Shown here: positions 48,551-57,203 of the stretch, piece by piece
How positions within the stretch are numbered: the stretch's first letter is position 1
Layout: every line of letters begins with the position of its first letter
Assembly (NCBI GenBank): GCA_021325145.1
Contig: JAJPHR010000070.1
Span: forward strand, 42,999-106,998
DNA length: 64,000 bases
Reading direction: 5' to 3'
Source of the DNA: Verrucomicrobiota bacterium
Lineage (GTDB): Bacteria > Verrucomicrobiota > Verrucomicrobiia > Limisphaerales > Pedosphaeraceae
Made by a program: the position numbers and the translations under genes
Notes under the pieces: model-generated
Told to the model about the DNA's origin: nothing
What the model saw: the letters and a program-made list of their open reading frames with translations, nothing else
The model's database searches: none

Positions 48551-49366
48551 ATGAGCGAAACGCTCCCAACTCCCACTTCCGGCGCTGCCCCATACAGCGC
48601 CGGCGTCCCCGCGACCGGCATCGACTCGACCCCGGTGCCGGTCGCCTTTGATTTGGCTATTGCCAGGCTGTGCGCACAGGCCAGTGCTCAGGCTTATAAC
48701 GGCGCGACCGTGGAAACTTCACTTGCGCACGCGCTGATAGGGCAAGTAACCATTGGCGGCTTATCGTTCATTCTCTTGGTCTTTCGCGGAACCAAATCAA
48801 TCAGGGATTGGATCACCGATCTAAAGTTTAGCCGCAGGCAGATTGTCCCGAGATTTTTGCAGACAAATGAGGTGGTTGCCGTCCATGAAGGCTTCGATGA
48901 AGCCATGACGGACATTTACGTTCCCGTCCTCAGCTACATTAAAACACTGCCTTCAGTCCCGGTCATAGTCGGCGGTCATTCGCTGGGCGGGGCGATTGCA
49001 ATGGAATTTGCCTATCGCTGCACGTCACTTCCCATTCATCGCGTTTATACCTTCGGCCAGCCCCGAATTGGCAACGCTGGCTTCCGCGCTGATTACAACC
49101 GGTTTCTTGGCGAGATCACATTTCGGATGGTCAATGAGGAAGACCTGGTGCCGCGACTGCCATTGTGGCTGGTTGGCAACCGTCATGCAGGCAGGGAAAT
49201 CTTTTTCCCGGTCGGTGGCGCTCCTCGTGAAAATGCGCCACTCTGGTTCAAATTGGCTTCTGACGCTGAGGGATTCTACCGCGCTTATCACTCGCGCCGG
49301 CTGCTGTGTGTTGATGAGGAGTTGGTCGATCATCACGTCGATAATTATGTCAGGAGGCTGGGATGA
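48551..49366 (+). CDS. Class 3 lipase family protein
   Basis: The 271-residue protein is an alpha/beta hydrolase of the fungal-lipase-like class 3 family. FILLVFRGTKSIRDWITDL near 73-91 holds the oxyanion region and VIVGGHSLGGAIA at 138-150 the nucleophile Ser144. VNEEDLVPRLP near 194-204 holds Asp198, and VDHHVDNYVRR near 259-269 holds His261 or His262. No signal peptide is seen. Lipases are rare in tailed phages. The gene sits in the lysis position, coupled by ATGA to a lipoprotein and then a membrane protein, and no peptidoglycan hydrolase is found nearby. It may help break host membranes or act as a conversion factor. Confidence 0.85.
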   Translation: MSETLPTPTSGAAPYSAGVPATGIDSTPVPVAFDLAIARLCAQASAQAYNGATVETSLAHALIGQVTIGGLSFILLVFRGTKSIRDWITDLKFSRRQIVPRFLQTNEVVAVHEGFDEAMTDIYVPVLSYIKTLPSVPVIVGGHSLGGAIAMEFAYRCTSLPIHRVYTFGQPRIGNAGFRADYNRFLGEITFRMVNEEDLVPRLPLWLVGNRHAGREIFFPVGGAPRENAPLWFKLASDAEGFYRAYHSRRLLCVDEELVDHHVDNYVRRLG

Positions 49367-49803
49367 CGTTGCGCGCTCCGTCCTTCATAGTCATGGTCAG
49401 ACGGCCGCTGGCGATTTGCATTCTGTTTGTGATCCTGCTCGCGGTATTGCTGCTGACTGGCTGCAATGATTCTGCGCACAACGCCACGCCGTTTCCAATT
49501 GGACAGGCTGGTCCACCGCTGCCGCCTGGCGCGGAAGTCCTGCAGAGGACCGGCGCTATGCCTGCGGTGGTCTTGCCACCGGCATACGGACCAATTACGA
49601 ATCTGTTGTCAGCTTACTTCGAGCCGAGTGCAATCATTGGTTTGCTCGCGTTCATCGATGTAAAGACCAATATCACTTCAACCAATTGGGTCCGCATTCT
49701 GACCGTGCCATATCCCATGACGGGCGGCCGGATCACTGCAACAAACATCATCGTCCTTGGGCAAGTCTGCCAGTTTCGTTCCGGCTATACGTTTCCAAAA
49801 TGA
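49363..49803 (+). CDS. Phage lipoprotein downstream of the lipase
   Basis: The 146-residue protein has an N-terminal signal with lipobox LTGC (LAICILFVILLAVLLLTGC, lipidated Cys34). The mature part starts with a proline-rich stretch and seems beta-rich later (VRILTVPYPMTGGRITATNI). It overlaps the lipase by ATGA and the next gene by ATGA, so it belongs to the same unit. A role as outer-membrane spanin or lipase partner is possible. Confidence 0.5.
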   Translation: MTLRAPSFIVMVRRPLAICILFVILLAVLLLTGCNDSAHNATPFPIGQAGPPLPPGAEVLQRTGAMPAVVLPPAYGPITNLLSAYFEPSAIIGLLAFIDVKTNITSTNWVRILTVPYPMTGGRITATNIIVLGQVCQFRSGYTFPK

Positions 49804-50201
49804 TCACGCTCGCCGAAATCCCAACCAACCCAAATGCCACTAGCCTTGGTGAATCGCTGCTCGTCATTGGCTTCATTCTCGGTCTGTTGATGAACATCAT
49901 CACGATCTGGGCGCTCCTCCGGAACAGAAAAGAGCAGCGGGTAATCTCATTTGAGTTTGATCCCGCCTCGAAGTCTGAATTCGAGGAGCAGAAAAAACAT
50001 TGCACAAAACGGCATGGCGAACTCTTTGAAGCGGTTGATTTGGTCAAAGAAAAAGCCGCCATCGATTTGAAAGAAACGGCCCGGCTCCTGGAGGAAAAGA
50101 TCGACGATAATCAAAATGCGCTCACGGAAAAATTGCGTGTTCTCCCAAACGAGATCGTTGCCCAACTCATCAACACCAAGAACCTTTGGAGGCAATCGTG
50201 A
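49800..50201 (+). CDS. Membrane-anchored coiled-coil protein (possible spanin/lysis protein)
   Basis: The 133-residue protein starts at ATG 49800 (ATGA overlap). It has one membrane segment at about 17-40 (GESLLVIGFILGLLMNIITI), followed by a long helical, heptad-like region (LFEAVDLVKEKAAIDLKETA, RLLEEKIDDNQNALTEKLRV). One membrane helix plus a coiled coil is the plan of inner-membrane spanins, and here it follows a lipoprotein gene. Function is inferred from shape and place. Confidence 0.5.
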   Translation: MITLAEIPTNPNATSLGESLLVIGFILGLLMNIITIWALLRNRKEQRVISFEFDPASKSEFEEQKKHCTKRHGELFEAVDLVKEKAAIDLKETARLLEEKIDDNQNALTEKLRVLPNEIVAQLINTKNLWRQS

Positions 50202-50473
50202 ACGCCGCGGACCGCGAAACACTACGCCTATCACTGCTGCGCCATCTTGAGCCGCGCACGGGGAAGTTCGGACTGCAGGCACCGCTGCTCACGAGCTTTG
50301 TTCGCAATGAGGGATTGCGCGTCACCGTCAATGATGTCCGCGCCGAGTGCCTTTACCTGGTCGATAAAGGTTTGATTGAGGAGACGACGAAAGCCGTGTC
50401 GCCGGAGAATACGGCTTGGCGAATCACAGCCGCAGGCCGCGACTTCGTCGCGAAGAACGAAGCCGAGTCATGA
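50198..50473 (+). CDS. Winged-helix phage protein upstream of the small terminase
   Basis: The 91-residue protein starts at GTG 50198, overlapping the previous TGA. LRLSLLRHLEPRTGKFGLQA, TVNDVRAECLYLVDKGLIEE and AWRITAAGRDFVAKNEA form a winged helix with a typical ITaaGrdf wing end. Short proteins of this type lie between the lysis and terminase genes of Mu-like phages. The next gene follows directly. Confidence 0.65.
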   Translation: MNAADRETLRLSLLRHLEPRTGKFGLQAPLLTSFVRNEGLRVTVNDVRAECLYLVDKGLIEETTKAVSPENTAWRITAAGRDFVAKNEAES

Positions 50474-51013
50474 ATGAAGATCGAACGCAAAATCAGACCC
50501 GACGCTGTCCTGGACAATTTGCCGGAGGATCGGCAGGCGCAGCTCTTCGCCATGATGCAGCCGCCCGAGAACAAGAGCTACGCTGCCGTGCGAAAGCATT
50601 TGGCGAAAGATGGCTTGCTGGTCTCGGAAAATCTGTTGTCCAAATGGCGCTCGCGTTATGCGTTGCGCTCGGCCTGCCGGCAGGACGAAGAGGATACGCA
50701 GACGTTGTTGGAGGAGTTAAAGCAGGAGATGCCCGGTTTGAGCGATGCGCAAGCCTTCAGCCTGGGTCAACGGATTTTCTCCATGCTGGCGATCAAACGA
50801 GAGGACGTGGACACCTGGAGGAAAGTGCAGACCGTCCAAATCAGGAAGGATGCGGAGGATCGCAAGAAACAGGAATTTCAGCGCGAGACATGCGCTTTAT
50901 TTGTGAAATGGTATGCGGACGCCAAGGCGAGGGAAATATTGCAGGGGGACGATTCAAACGACGCGAAGACGGAGCAGCTCGGCCAGCTCATTTTCAAGGA
51001 GCAATGGAAGTGA
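50474..51013 (+). CDS. Small terminase subunit (Mu gp27-like, DUF3486)
   Basis: The 179-residue protein opens with a helix-turn-helix: AVLDNLPEDRQAQLFAMMQP, SYAAVRKHLAKDGLLVSENL and LSKWRSRYALR. This follows the DUF3486 pattern of Mu gp27 (LP...r..l..ml......s...i...l...G..iS...l..y). Long helices follow for assembly into a ring. It would recognise the packaging site and hand DNA to the large subunit, whose gene overlaps its 3' end. Confidence 0.8.
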   Translation: MKIERKIRPDAVLDNLPEDRQAQLFAMMQPPENKSYAAVRKHLAKDGLLVSENLLSKWRSRYALRSACRQDEEDTQTLLEELKQEMPGLSDAQAFSLGQRIFSMLAIKREDVDTWRKVQTVQIRKDAEDRKKQEFQRETCALFVKWYADAKAREILQGDDSNDAKTEQLGQLIFKEQWK

Positions 51014-52608
51014 GCGCTACGCCAACACTTTCGCTCCGCAAGGCGCAGATCAACTTCATGGATCTGTCGGAGGAGCATCGCATCTGCGCTTTTGTGGCGC
51101 GACGGCAATTCGGCAAGACGACCGTGTTTTCCCACATTGCCCTGAAGAAGATGATGAAGCGCAAAAATCACACGGTCATTTTCGGCAGCGCCAAGCTCAA
51201 TCTTGCGCGGGAAATCGTCCGCAAGGAAGCCGCGGTGATTCAGTCGGCCATTGGCGCGCTGCGCGCCAGGGTCGCGGATCGCAAGCGGGTTGAGATTGCC
51301 GACTCTCAGAATGGCCAGGTGCCCGACAGATTGACCGAGGATGATTTCGCCGATTTGTTCGAAGCGCAGCGGCTGGAGTTCCGTTACTACCATTCAAGTT
51401 CCAGCTATTCGCGAACCAAGGTCGTGGCGTTGCGTGACGACACAGTCGGGGAAACCGGGGATTTGATGTGCGATGAAATCGGCCGGGTTAAAAGCTGGCG
51501 CGAAGTGTGGGAAGCCATTGAGCCGATCATTGCGAGCGATCCGACTTTCCGTTGCGTGCTCTCGACCACTCCTCCGCCCGATGACACGCATTTTAGTTTC
51601 GAGATGCTGGTCCCGCCTGCCGGCACAATTTTTCCGGTTAATCCGGGCGGGAACATTTATCGCTCGGAAATGAACATCCCGATCTTGCGGGTGGATGCCT
51701 ATGACGCGTGGGCTGATGGCGTTCCGGTATATGACCAGGACAAAGGCGTTGCCATGCCGCCAGAGGAGCATCGCCGGCGCTCCTTCAATAAGGAGGGATG
51801 GGATCGCAACTATGGCATCAAGTTCATTCTAGGCGGAACTGCAGCTTGCGGAATCCTTCAGTTGCAGACCGCTCAGCAGCGCGGGGTCGGCGAATGCGAA
51901 CTGTTCCTCGTTGAGGATGACCACGACTATCGTGAGGCGCTGACCTGGCTGTCGCGCCGCACCGGGCAATTTGCGGCCATTGGCCTTGGTTACGACGTAG
52001 CCACAACCACGAAGGAAAAAAGCAATCCGTCCGTACTTTCAATCATTGAGCGCGATGCGAACGATTTCATTTATCGGGCCGCTCTGGTTTGGAAGACACG
52101 CGATCCGGACATTGCCATTGAGCGCGTCAAGGGCGTTGTGGAATTGCTGAACCGCCGTCCAGGCGGACGAGTGAAGGCAATGTGCATTGATGCAACGAAT
52201 GAAAAATATTTCGCTGAACGAGTGCGAAAGGAACTGCGCTCGGAAGTCCCGGTCCGGCTGATCGTTTCGAGCGAATCCATCACACCGGAGATGATGCCAG
52301 GTAATGACAAGCCAACCAACTGGAAGGAATACCTGGGAGATCAATACGTGGGCATCCTCGACGATAATCATTTGACCCTGCCGGCGTCGGTTTACATCAA
52401 AACTGATCATCGCCTGGTGCTCAAGGATCGCGGCAAGTTCGTTTGCGAACCCGACGAGGAAGGGCGGCATGGCGATACGTTCGACGCCGGCAAGCTGGCG
52501 GTCGAGGCGCTGATCGGGAAGTCGGACGCGATTCAAACCGTCGAGGGAACTCGTCTGGGAACGAGCTCGCAGCGCGTCAAGATGTTTGTTCCACACCGAC
52601 TCACATGA
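51010..52608 (+). CDS. terL: Terminase large subunit (Mu gp28-like)
   Basis: The protein has 532 residues. I start it at GTG 51010: AGGAG lies eight bases before it, and it overlaps the small-subunit TGA as GTGA, whereas an ATG six bases upstream is only two bases from AGGAG. The ATPase has FVARRQFGKTTVFSHIAL near 28-45 (Walker A variant with Arg-Arg-Gln-Phe) and GDLMCDEIGRVKS near 150-162 (Walker B, Asp155 and Glu156). The RNase H-like nuclease shows AIGLGYDVATTTK, MCIDATNEKYFAERV and HGDTFDAGKLAVEAL, whose Asp residues bind metal. It packages DNA into the prohead by the Mu headful route. The Dam-type gene overlaps it by ATGA. Confidence 0.88.
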   Translation: MSATPTLSLRKAQINFMDLSEEHRICAFVARRQFGKTTVFSHIALKKMMKRKNHTVIFGSAKLNLAREIVRKEAAVIQSAIGALRARVADRKRVEIADSQNGQVPDRLTEDDFADLFEAQRLEFRYYHSSSSYSRTKVVALRDDTVGETGDLMCDEIGRVKSWREVWEAIEPIIASDPTFRCVLSTTPPPDDTHFSFEMLVPPAGTIFPVNPGGNIYRSEMNIPILRVDAYDAWADGVPVYDQDKGVAMPPEEHRRRSFNKEGWDRNYGIKFILGGTAACGILQLQTAQQRGVGECELFLVEDDHDYREALTWLSRRTGQFAAIGLGYDVATTTKEKSNPSVLSIIERDANDFIYRAALVWKTRDPDIAIERVKGVVELLNRRPGGRVKAMCIDATNEKYFAERVRKELRSEVPVRLIVSSESITPEMMPGNDKPTNWKEYLGDQYVGILDDNHLTLPASVYIKTDHRLVLKDRGKFVCEPDEEGRHGDTFDAGKLAVEALIGKSDAIQTVEGTRLGTSSQRVKMFVPHRLT

Positions 52609-53372
52609 CGAAAACCAAACCCATTTTGCGTTGGCCTGGAGGCAAGCGTCGACTACTGCCAAAAATCCTGCCGCTGATTACGCCGCATGTTTGTTATGTC
52701 GAATCGTTTGCCGGTGGGTTGGCAGTCCTCCTCGCCAAGGAGCGCAGCAATACGGAAGTTATCAATGACATCAATGGTGACCTGATTGCGCTCTATCGCA
52801 ACGTGCAGTATCACCTGCCGGAGTTGCTGCGGGAGATTGATTTCGCGCTGGGGTCGCGCAAGGGCCTGAAGGATTTCATGGCGCAGCCAGGCTTGACCGA
52901 GATCCAACGGGCGGCGCGGTTCCTGATCCGGAACAAGACTTCGTTCGGCGGTAACATGGATAGCTTCGCGGTATCCAGAAAGAACGGAGGCGGCGGGTTC
53001 TCCAGGGAAAGCAACACCGCATTGCTCGGTGAAGCGCACAAGCGCCTGGATCGGGTCACGATTGAAAGCCTGCCTTACGAGCGGTGCATGGACCTCTATG
53101 ATTCCAAGGATACCTTTCACTTTTTCGATCCACCCTACCTTGGTTCAAAGATCAAAGCTTACGACGGATGGACCGAAGCCCAGATGTGTGCATTCAGGAA
53201 GCGGCTGGACAAGCTGCAGGGCAACTGGGTCCTGACGGTTGATGGCAGCGATTTCAACCGGGAACTGTTCAAGGACTTCCGGATCGAGGCGGTTTCCTCG
53301 AAAAACCAATCAGTGAACGTCCGGACGCACGGCGAGCAACGGTTCAAGGAGTTCATTATTACGCCAAAATGA
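52605..53372 (+). CDS. D12-class adenine-N6 DNA methyltransferase (Dam-like)
   Basis: The 255-residue protein starts at ATG 52605, overlapping the terminase stop. It is a D12-class (Dam-type) enzyme: RWPGGKRRLLPKILPLI near 9-25 is the FxGxK-type AdoMet loop, YVESFAGGLAVL near 31-42 is motif I, and HFFDPPYLGS is motif IV with the catalytic DPPY. A target region of about 60 residues (FLIRNKTSFGGNMDSFAVSR) lies between. It methylates adenine, probably in a short site. Its position between terminase and portal in the late operon is unusual. No endonuclease partner is seen. Confidence 0.85.
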   Translation: MTKTKPILRWPGGKRRLLPKILPLITPHVCYVESFAGGLAVLLAKERSNTEVINDINGDLIALYRNVQYHLPELLREIDFALGSRKGLKDFMAQPGLTEIQRAARFLIRNKTSFGGNMDSFAVSRKNGGGGFSRESNTALLGEAHKRLDRVTIESLPYERCMDLYDSKDTFHFFDPPYLGSKIKAYDGWTEAQMCAFRKRLDKLQGNWVLTVDGSDFNRELFKDFRIEAVSSKNQSVNVRTHGEQRFKEFIITPK

Positions 53373-53548
53373 CAACTCCCGAACAACGCCTAAAATGCCC
53401 CAGGACGATTTGGGTGGTATCTACCCCGCCTCTCGCGTTTACGACGCCAGAAATCCGGGCGCGGCAACGCGCTGTGGCTATTAAAATCTCTCCCCCGGAA
53501 GTTCCAAACAGTCAAAAAGGGTGTCTTTGGGGAGGTAGTCATGCGTAG
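53369..53548 (+). CDS. Small protein between the Dam-like and portal genes
   Basis: The 59-residue frame starts at an ATG that overlaps the methyltransferase stop by ATGA, and its TAG falls eight bases into the portal gene. It reads TTPEQRLKCPRTIWVVSTPP, then FTTPEIRARQRAVAIKISPP. The tight overlaps at both ends support a real gene, but the protein has no recognisable family. Confidence 0.4.
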   Translation: MTTPEQRLKCPRTIWVVSTPPLAFTTPEIRARQRAVAIKISPPEVPNSQKGCLWGGSHA

Positions 53549-55430
53549 CACGGTCTTTCCTTCCCATCGTGCCACGCGGATCGGCGCGGAGCATTGGCAG
53601 CCGGGCCGCATCCAGGCCGCGGCGACAGTGCCCGTAGAACCTCCAGCGCCGACGGTCCCGCCGAGCGGCCCGGCCCAACAGCAAGCCGTCCACACAATCG
53701 TTCTGCCCAGCGCTCGCGACCGATGGATGGCCTCTTACGTTCACTATTACACGCCGAAGATTCTAGAGAATATCTTCCGCGGGATGATGGCGGGCAACTT
53801 GGTCGCTTCATGGCTCGCCATGGATCTGATGGAGCAGACCTGGCCGCGGCTCACCACGAACCTGAACAAGCTCAAGGATGGCGTGGTCGGCCTGGATTGG
53901 AACTTGCAACCGTTTGCGCCCAAAGGTCAAAAGCCCAGCCCGGAAGCCGAAAAGCGATGTCGCATTTTGAACAGCGTCGTTTGGACGATGAAGCCCGACG
54001 TCAAGAAGAACGAGAATAATTGGGACAACACGCTGCGGGACATCATGGATGCGATTGGCAAGGGCATCTCAGTGCTGGAAATCAATTGGGAATTGCGGCC
54101 GATGCAATTGGACCTCTCCACTGCGAAACCAGGGACCAATACGAGCGGCAACGCTTCGCAACTCTCCGCGCTGAAAGTCTGGGCACCGCGTTCGACGCGC
54201 TGGGTTCATCCGCGCTACTACGGTTATCCCGGATACGGTTACGGCGCGACTCAACTGCAGCAGGACGAGCTGATGCTATTTGCGCAGGAAATCGCATTTT
54301 CGAACGCGGACTATTCCGAGCAGTCCGGTATGTGGACCGAGTTTCCCGAGAACAAGTTCATCGTGTCGATTATGAAGCAAAAGTCCGGACACCCCTTGTC
54401 CAGCGCGCTGCTGCGCTTATTGGGTTTCTTCTGGTCCGCGCAGAACTTCACCTGGGAATGGTTCATCAACTATGCGCAGATTTTCGGAGGAGGTTTCAGA
54501 TGGGCCACGTATGACCCCGGAAAACCCGGCTTGCTGGATCTGATCGAAGGCATGATGCAGCAAATGGGTTCGTCCGGGTATGGTGTTTTCCCCGAAGGAA
54601 CAAAGATCAACTTCGAAAAAGGCGGGGAGAGTGCTCGCGAAAATCCGCAGAAGGTCCTGATCGACGCTTGCGATGAAGTCGCGGACATCACCATCCTCGG
54701 CCAGACCTTGACCACCTCGCAAGGCCAGCGCGGAAGCCAGGCGCTGGGCAAGGTCCATAAGGAAGGCGAGAACGAGCGCGTTCAAACTACCGGCGTCCGC
54801 GCCGCAGACATTGTCAACGATCAGCTCCTGCCGGCCATGTGCCGTTTGAACTTTGGGGATGACCGCGAATGCCCGGTCGCCGTTCCGTCCACCAAGGAAG
54901 TCAAAGACCAGGTCGCTGTCGCGCAGAAATACCAGATCGTTGTCGGTTTTGGCTTGCCCATCGGCACGCAGCATCTCTACGAGCAACTCGACATTCCGGT
55001 TCCATCTCCAGGCGAACCAGTTTTCCTCGGCCCTGTCAATGCCCTGACTCCGGACAATAAACCGCCTAGCGAACCCAAGCCGGAAGTTCCCAATCCCGAA
55101 AGCGCTTCCGCCCGTTTCACCGCGACGGCAGCCGCGGCAGCAGCGATGGACCAGCTCACCAATAACGTCCTGGAGAATCTGACAGGCGTGCAGGCGAAGT
55201 GGCTGAGCGGAGTCAAGCCGATGTTCCGCGAGTTGATTGTCGCGGCGAAGAACGGCGACCTGACCGACCGCCAATTCATCGCTGTGCTGGAGCGTGCACA
55301 GAACCGTTTCCCGGAGCTATTCGCCAAACTGGACCGCTCGCACCTCGCGCAGGCGATGGAGAGGTCCATGGGCGCTGCGGCCATTAACGGAGCGGTTCGG
55401 GGGTATATGCAACGAGGAGGTGCGCGATGA
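53541..55430 (+). CDS. Portal protein (Mu gp29-like, DUF935)
   Basis: The 629-residue protein starts six bases after GGAGG. MAGNLVASWLAMDLMEQTWP followed by LTTNLNKLKDGVVGLDWNLQ near 75-120 is the DUF935 core. NNWDNTLRDIMDAIGKGISV near 155-175, the strand-rich clip and the helices KFIVSIMKQKSGHPLSSALL and EWFINYAQIFGGGFRWATYD follow. It forms the ring at the capsid corner through which the terminase pumps DNA. The C-terminus (after about 500) is helical, with an alanine-rich stretch. Length is slightly more than the Mu protein. It overlaps the G-like gene by ATGA. Confidence 0.88.
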   Translation: MRSTVFPSHRATRIGAEHWQPGRIQAAATVPVEPPAPTVPPSGPAQQQAVHTIVLPSARDRWMASYVHYYTPKILENIFRGMMAGNLVASWLAMDLMEQTWPRLTTNLNKLKDGVVGLDWNLQPFAPKGQKPSPEAEKRCRILNSVVWTMKPDVKKNENNWDNTLRDIMDAIGKGISVLEINWELRPMQLDLSTAKPGTNTSGNASQLSALKVWAPRSTRWVHPRYYGYPGYGYGATQLQQDELMLFAQEIAFSNADYSEQSGMWTEFPENKFIVSIMKQKSGHPLSSALLRLLGFFWSAQNFTWEWFINYAQIFGGGFRWATYDPGKPGLLDLIEGMMQQMGSSGYGVFPEGTKINFEKGGESARENPQKVLIDACDEVADITILGQTLTTSQGQRGSQALGKVHKEGENERVQTTGVRAADIVNDQLLPAMCRLNFGDDRECPVAVPSTKEVKDQVAVAQKYQIVVGFGLPIGTQHLYEQLDIPVPSPGEPVFLGPVNALTPDNKPPSEPKPEVPNPESASARFTATAAAAAAMDQLTNNVLENLTGVQAKWLSGVKPMFRELIVAAKNGDLTDRQFIAVLERAQNRFPELFAKLDRSHLAQAMERSMGAAAINGAVRGYMQRGGAR

Positions 55431-56029
55431 TCTCCTACTGGATCACCAAAGATGGCTTCGAACAGAAGATGGCATTGATCATTGATAATACTAGCTTTGT
55501 GCGGCCAGTGATGGCCGCGGCCGGGCGCGAAGGAGCGAACCGCCTGAGGAAACATTTCCGACAGAAGGACCGGACCTCGGCGAACAAACTGAGCAGCCGG
55601 CGTTCGCACCTCTGGTTGGAAATCATGCGCAGTGTGCAAGCGCCGGTCCAGCCTAGCGACAGCCGGGTAACGATCAGCATCGTCCACCCCGTCATCGCGC
55701 AAAAAGTGTTTGGCGGCACGATCACGGCGAAGCGAGTTCAGAACCTTGCGATCCCAGAAAGCGAAGAGGCTTATGGGCGCGCTCCGAGCGTGTTCGAACG
55801 CGAGACCGGATTGAAGCTGATCTTCATCCAGGCGAACGGTCACGCTTTTCTGGCGTCGCGTATCGATCCCAATTCGAAATTTCTGGAGGTCGAATACATA
55901 CTGACGCCGAGCGTGGACCAGGAAGCCGATCCAACTGCATTGCCCGATGAAACGGAGTTCAGCCAGGGCGTGCTGGATCGGGCGCAAAAAACCGCGAACC
56001 GATTGCTGCAAAAGGAAAGCCCAGAATGA
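55427..56029 (+). CDS. Virion morphogenesis protein (Mu G / HK97 gp10-like)
   Basis: The 200-residue protein has a strong AGGAGG site five bases before its ATG. RPVMAAAGREGANRLRKHFR, then HLWLEIMRSVQAPVQPSDSR and VTISIVHPVIAQKVFGGTIT, resemble phage virion morphogenesis proteins (Mu G or HK97 gp10-like), which link head and tail. In Mu, G follows the MuF gene. Here the MuF-like gene is elsewhere and G follows the portal. Overlap with the next gene is ATGA. Confidence 0.65.
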   Translation: MISYWITKDGFEQKMALIIDNTSFVRPVMAAAGREGANRLRKHFRQKDRTSANKLSSRRSHLWLEIMRSVQAPVQPSDSRVTISIVHPVIAQKVFGGTITAKRVQNLAIPESEEAYGRAPSVFERETGLKLIFIQANGHAFLASRIDPNSKFLEVEYILTPSVDQEADPTALPDETEFSQGVLDRAQKTANRLLQKESPE

Positions 56030-57153
56030 ACGAACTCAACTCCATCACCTGCAGCGCCATTGCCAGCAACCTAGAATTGACCGGCCAGGGCGAGCCGCCG
56101 ACAGAGATTCAATGGATGGCCCCAGGGGAACACCTGATCCGGCCGCTGATCAATGGCGTGCCGGCTGAGAAGCCATACAAGCAACGGGTCACTCCCGAGA
56201 TGGCCGCGAAGGTAAATGCGAAGCTGCAGGCCATGTGGCAGGCGTATCGCAACGGTCAGGGCGATGAACCCTACCTGGATTTCAACCATAAGGATGAAGA
56301 GCGCAGCGCCGAACCGCTAGAAGCCTGGTGGGGCGGCGAAGATCCAAAAACGGGCGGCATCCGCATGCGCGTCAATTGGACCGCATCGGCGAGCCAGGGA
56401 ATCAAGGACCGGCGCTACCGGAAAGTCTCGCCGCAATGGGAGATGGACCCTGAGACGTTCGAGTTTTCTCACGTCACCGAGAATTTAGGCGGGCTGGTCA
56501 TTCGGTCCGCGTTCACCAAAAACGCGCCGGTCATGGCCAGCGCGGCAACCCCAAAACCACCAAAACAAATGACAGACAAAGAAATCACTGATGCGGTCGC
56601 CGCGGCCCTCAAGCCCGTGACCGACCGGCTCGACAAGCTGGAGAAACCCGCAACCACGGCACAAGCGGCAGCGACCACGGCTACCGATCCGAACGCGGCC
56701 ATCACCGCTGCCGTTCAGGCCGCGATGAAACCGTTCTCCGAGCGACTGGAGAAAATGGACGAACGGACCACCACGGCAGCCGCCATGGCGAAGATTCAGC
56801 CGCACATCGACCGCGGCGCGATCCCGCCCGCGGACGAAAAGACAATCAAGATGTGGACGAACATGGTCATTGCGGACGAAGCCACTGCTTGCGCGCAAAT
56901 GGCGAAACTTCCCGGCCTGCGCAACTCCCGTCTCACCACGGCCACGGCTGGCAATTCGACTGCTGTCGCAACGGCCGGCCTGGAACCCGAAGAGCAGTTC
57001 ATGGCCAAAGCCCGAGCTTTCGGAAAAGAGAAGGGATGCAAAACGGAAGCCGAGAGCATCACCGCTTTCGCCTCCACCGCCGAGGGCAGGGAACTCTACG
57101 GGCATTTTCGCGAAACCTACAACAAGGTCGGCGCAAAGGCATCCCGCAACTGA
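56026..57153 (+). CDS. Mu I-like prohead protease with C-terminal scaffold
   Basis: The 375-residue protein opens with the Mu I-type peptidase: EIQWMAPGEHLIRPLINGVP, PYLDFNHKDEERSAEPLEAW and RYRKVSPQWEMDPETFEFSH. The conserved His in FNHKDE and the Ser of RKVSPQ are the likely catalytic pair. The C-terminal half (after 190) is helical, threonine- and alanine-rich (DAVAAALKPVTDRLDKLEKP) with coiled-coil stretches. It works as scaffold, as in Mu I, where an internal start gives the separate scaffold Z. It is made before the decoration and capsid genes. Confidence 0.82.
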   Translation: MNELNSITCSAIASNLELTGQGEPPTEIQWMAPGEHLIRPLINGVPAEKPYKQRVTPEMAAKVNAKLQAMWQAYRNGQGDEPYLDFNHKDEERSAEPLEAWWGGEDPKTGGIRMRVNWTASASQGIKDRRYRKVSPQWEMDPETFEFSHVTENLGGLVIRSAFTKNAPVMASAATPKPPKQMTDKEITDAVAAALKPVTDRLDKLEKPATTAQAAATTATDPNAAITAAVQAAMKPFSERLEKMDERTTTAAAMAKIQPHIDRGAIPPADEKTIKMWTNMVIADEATACAQMAKLPGLRNSRLTTATAGNSTAVATAGLEPEEQFMAKARAFGKEKGCKTEAESITAFASTAEGRELYGHFRETYNKVGAKASRN

Positions 57154-57203
57154 ACCGAAAGGAATCCGAAATCTAAAATTCGAAATCCGAACCAAAAACA
57201 AAA

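Noticed and set aside
50416..51009. Long N-terminal extension of the terminase frame
   Set aside because: It overlaps the small terminase gene and reads as arginine-rich shadow text. The GTG at 51010 has AGGAG at the right spacing.
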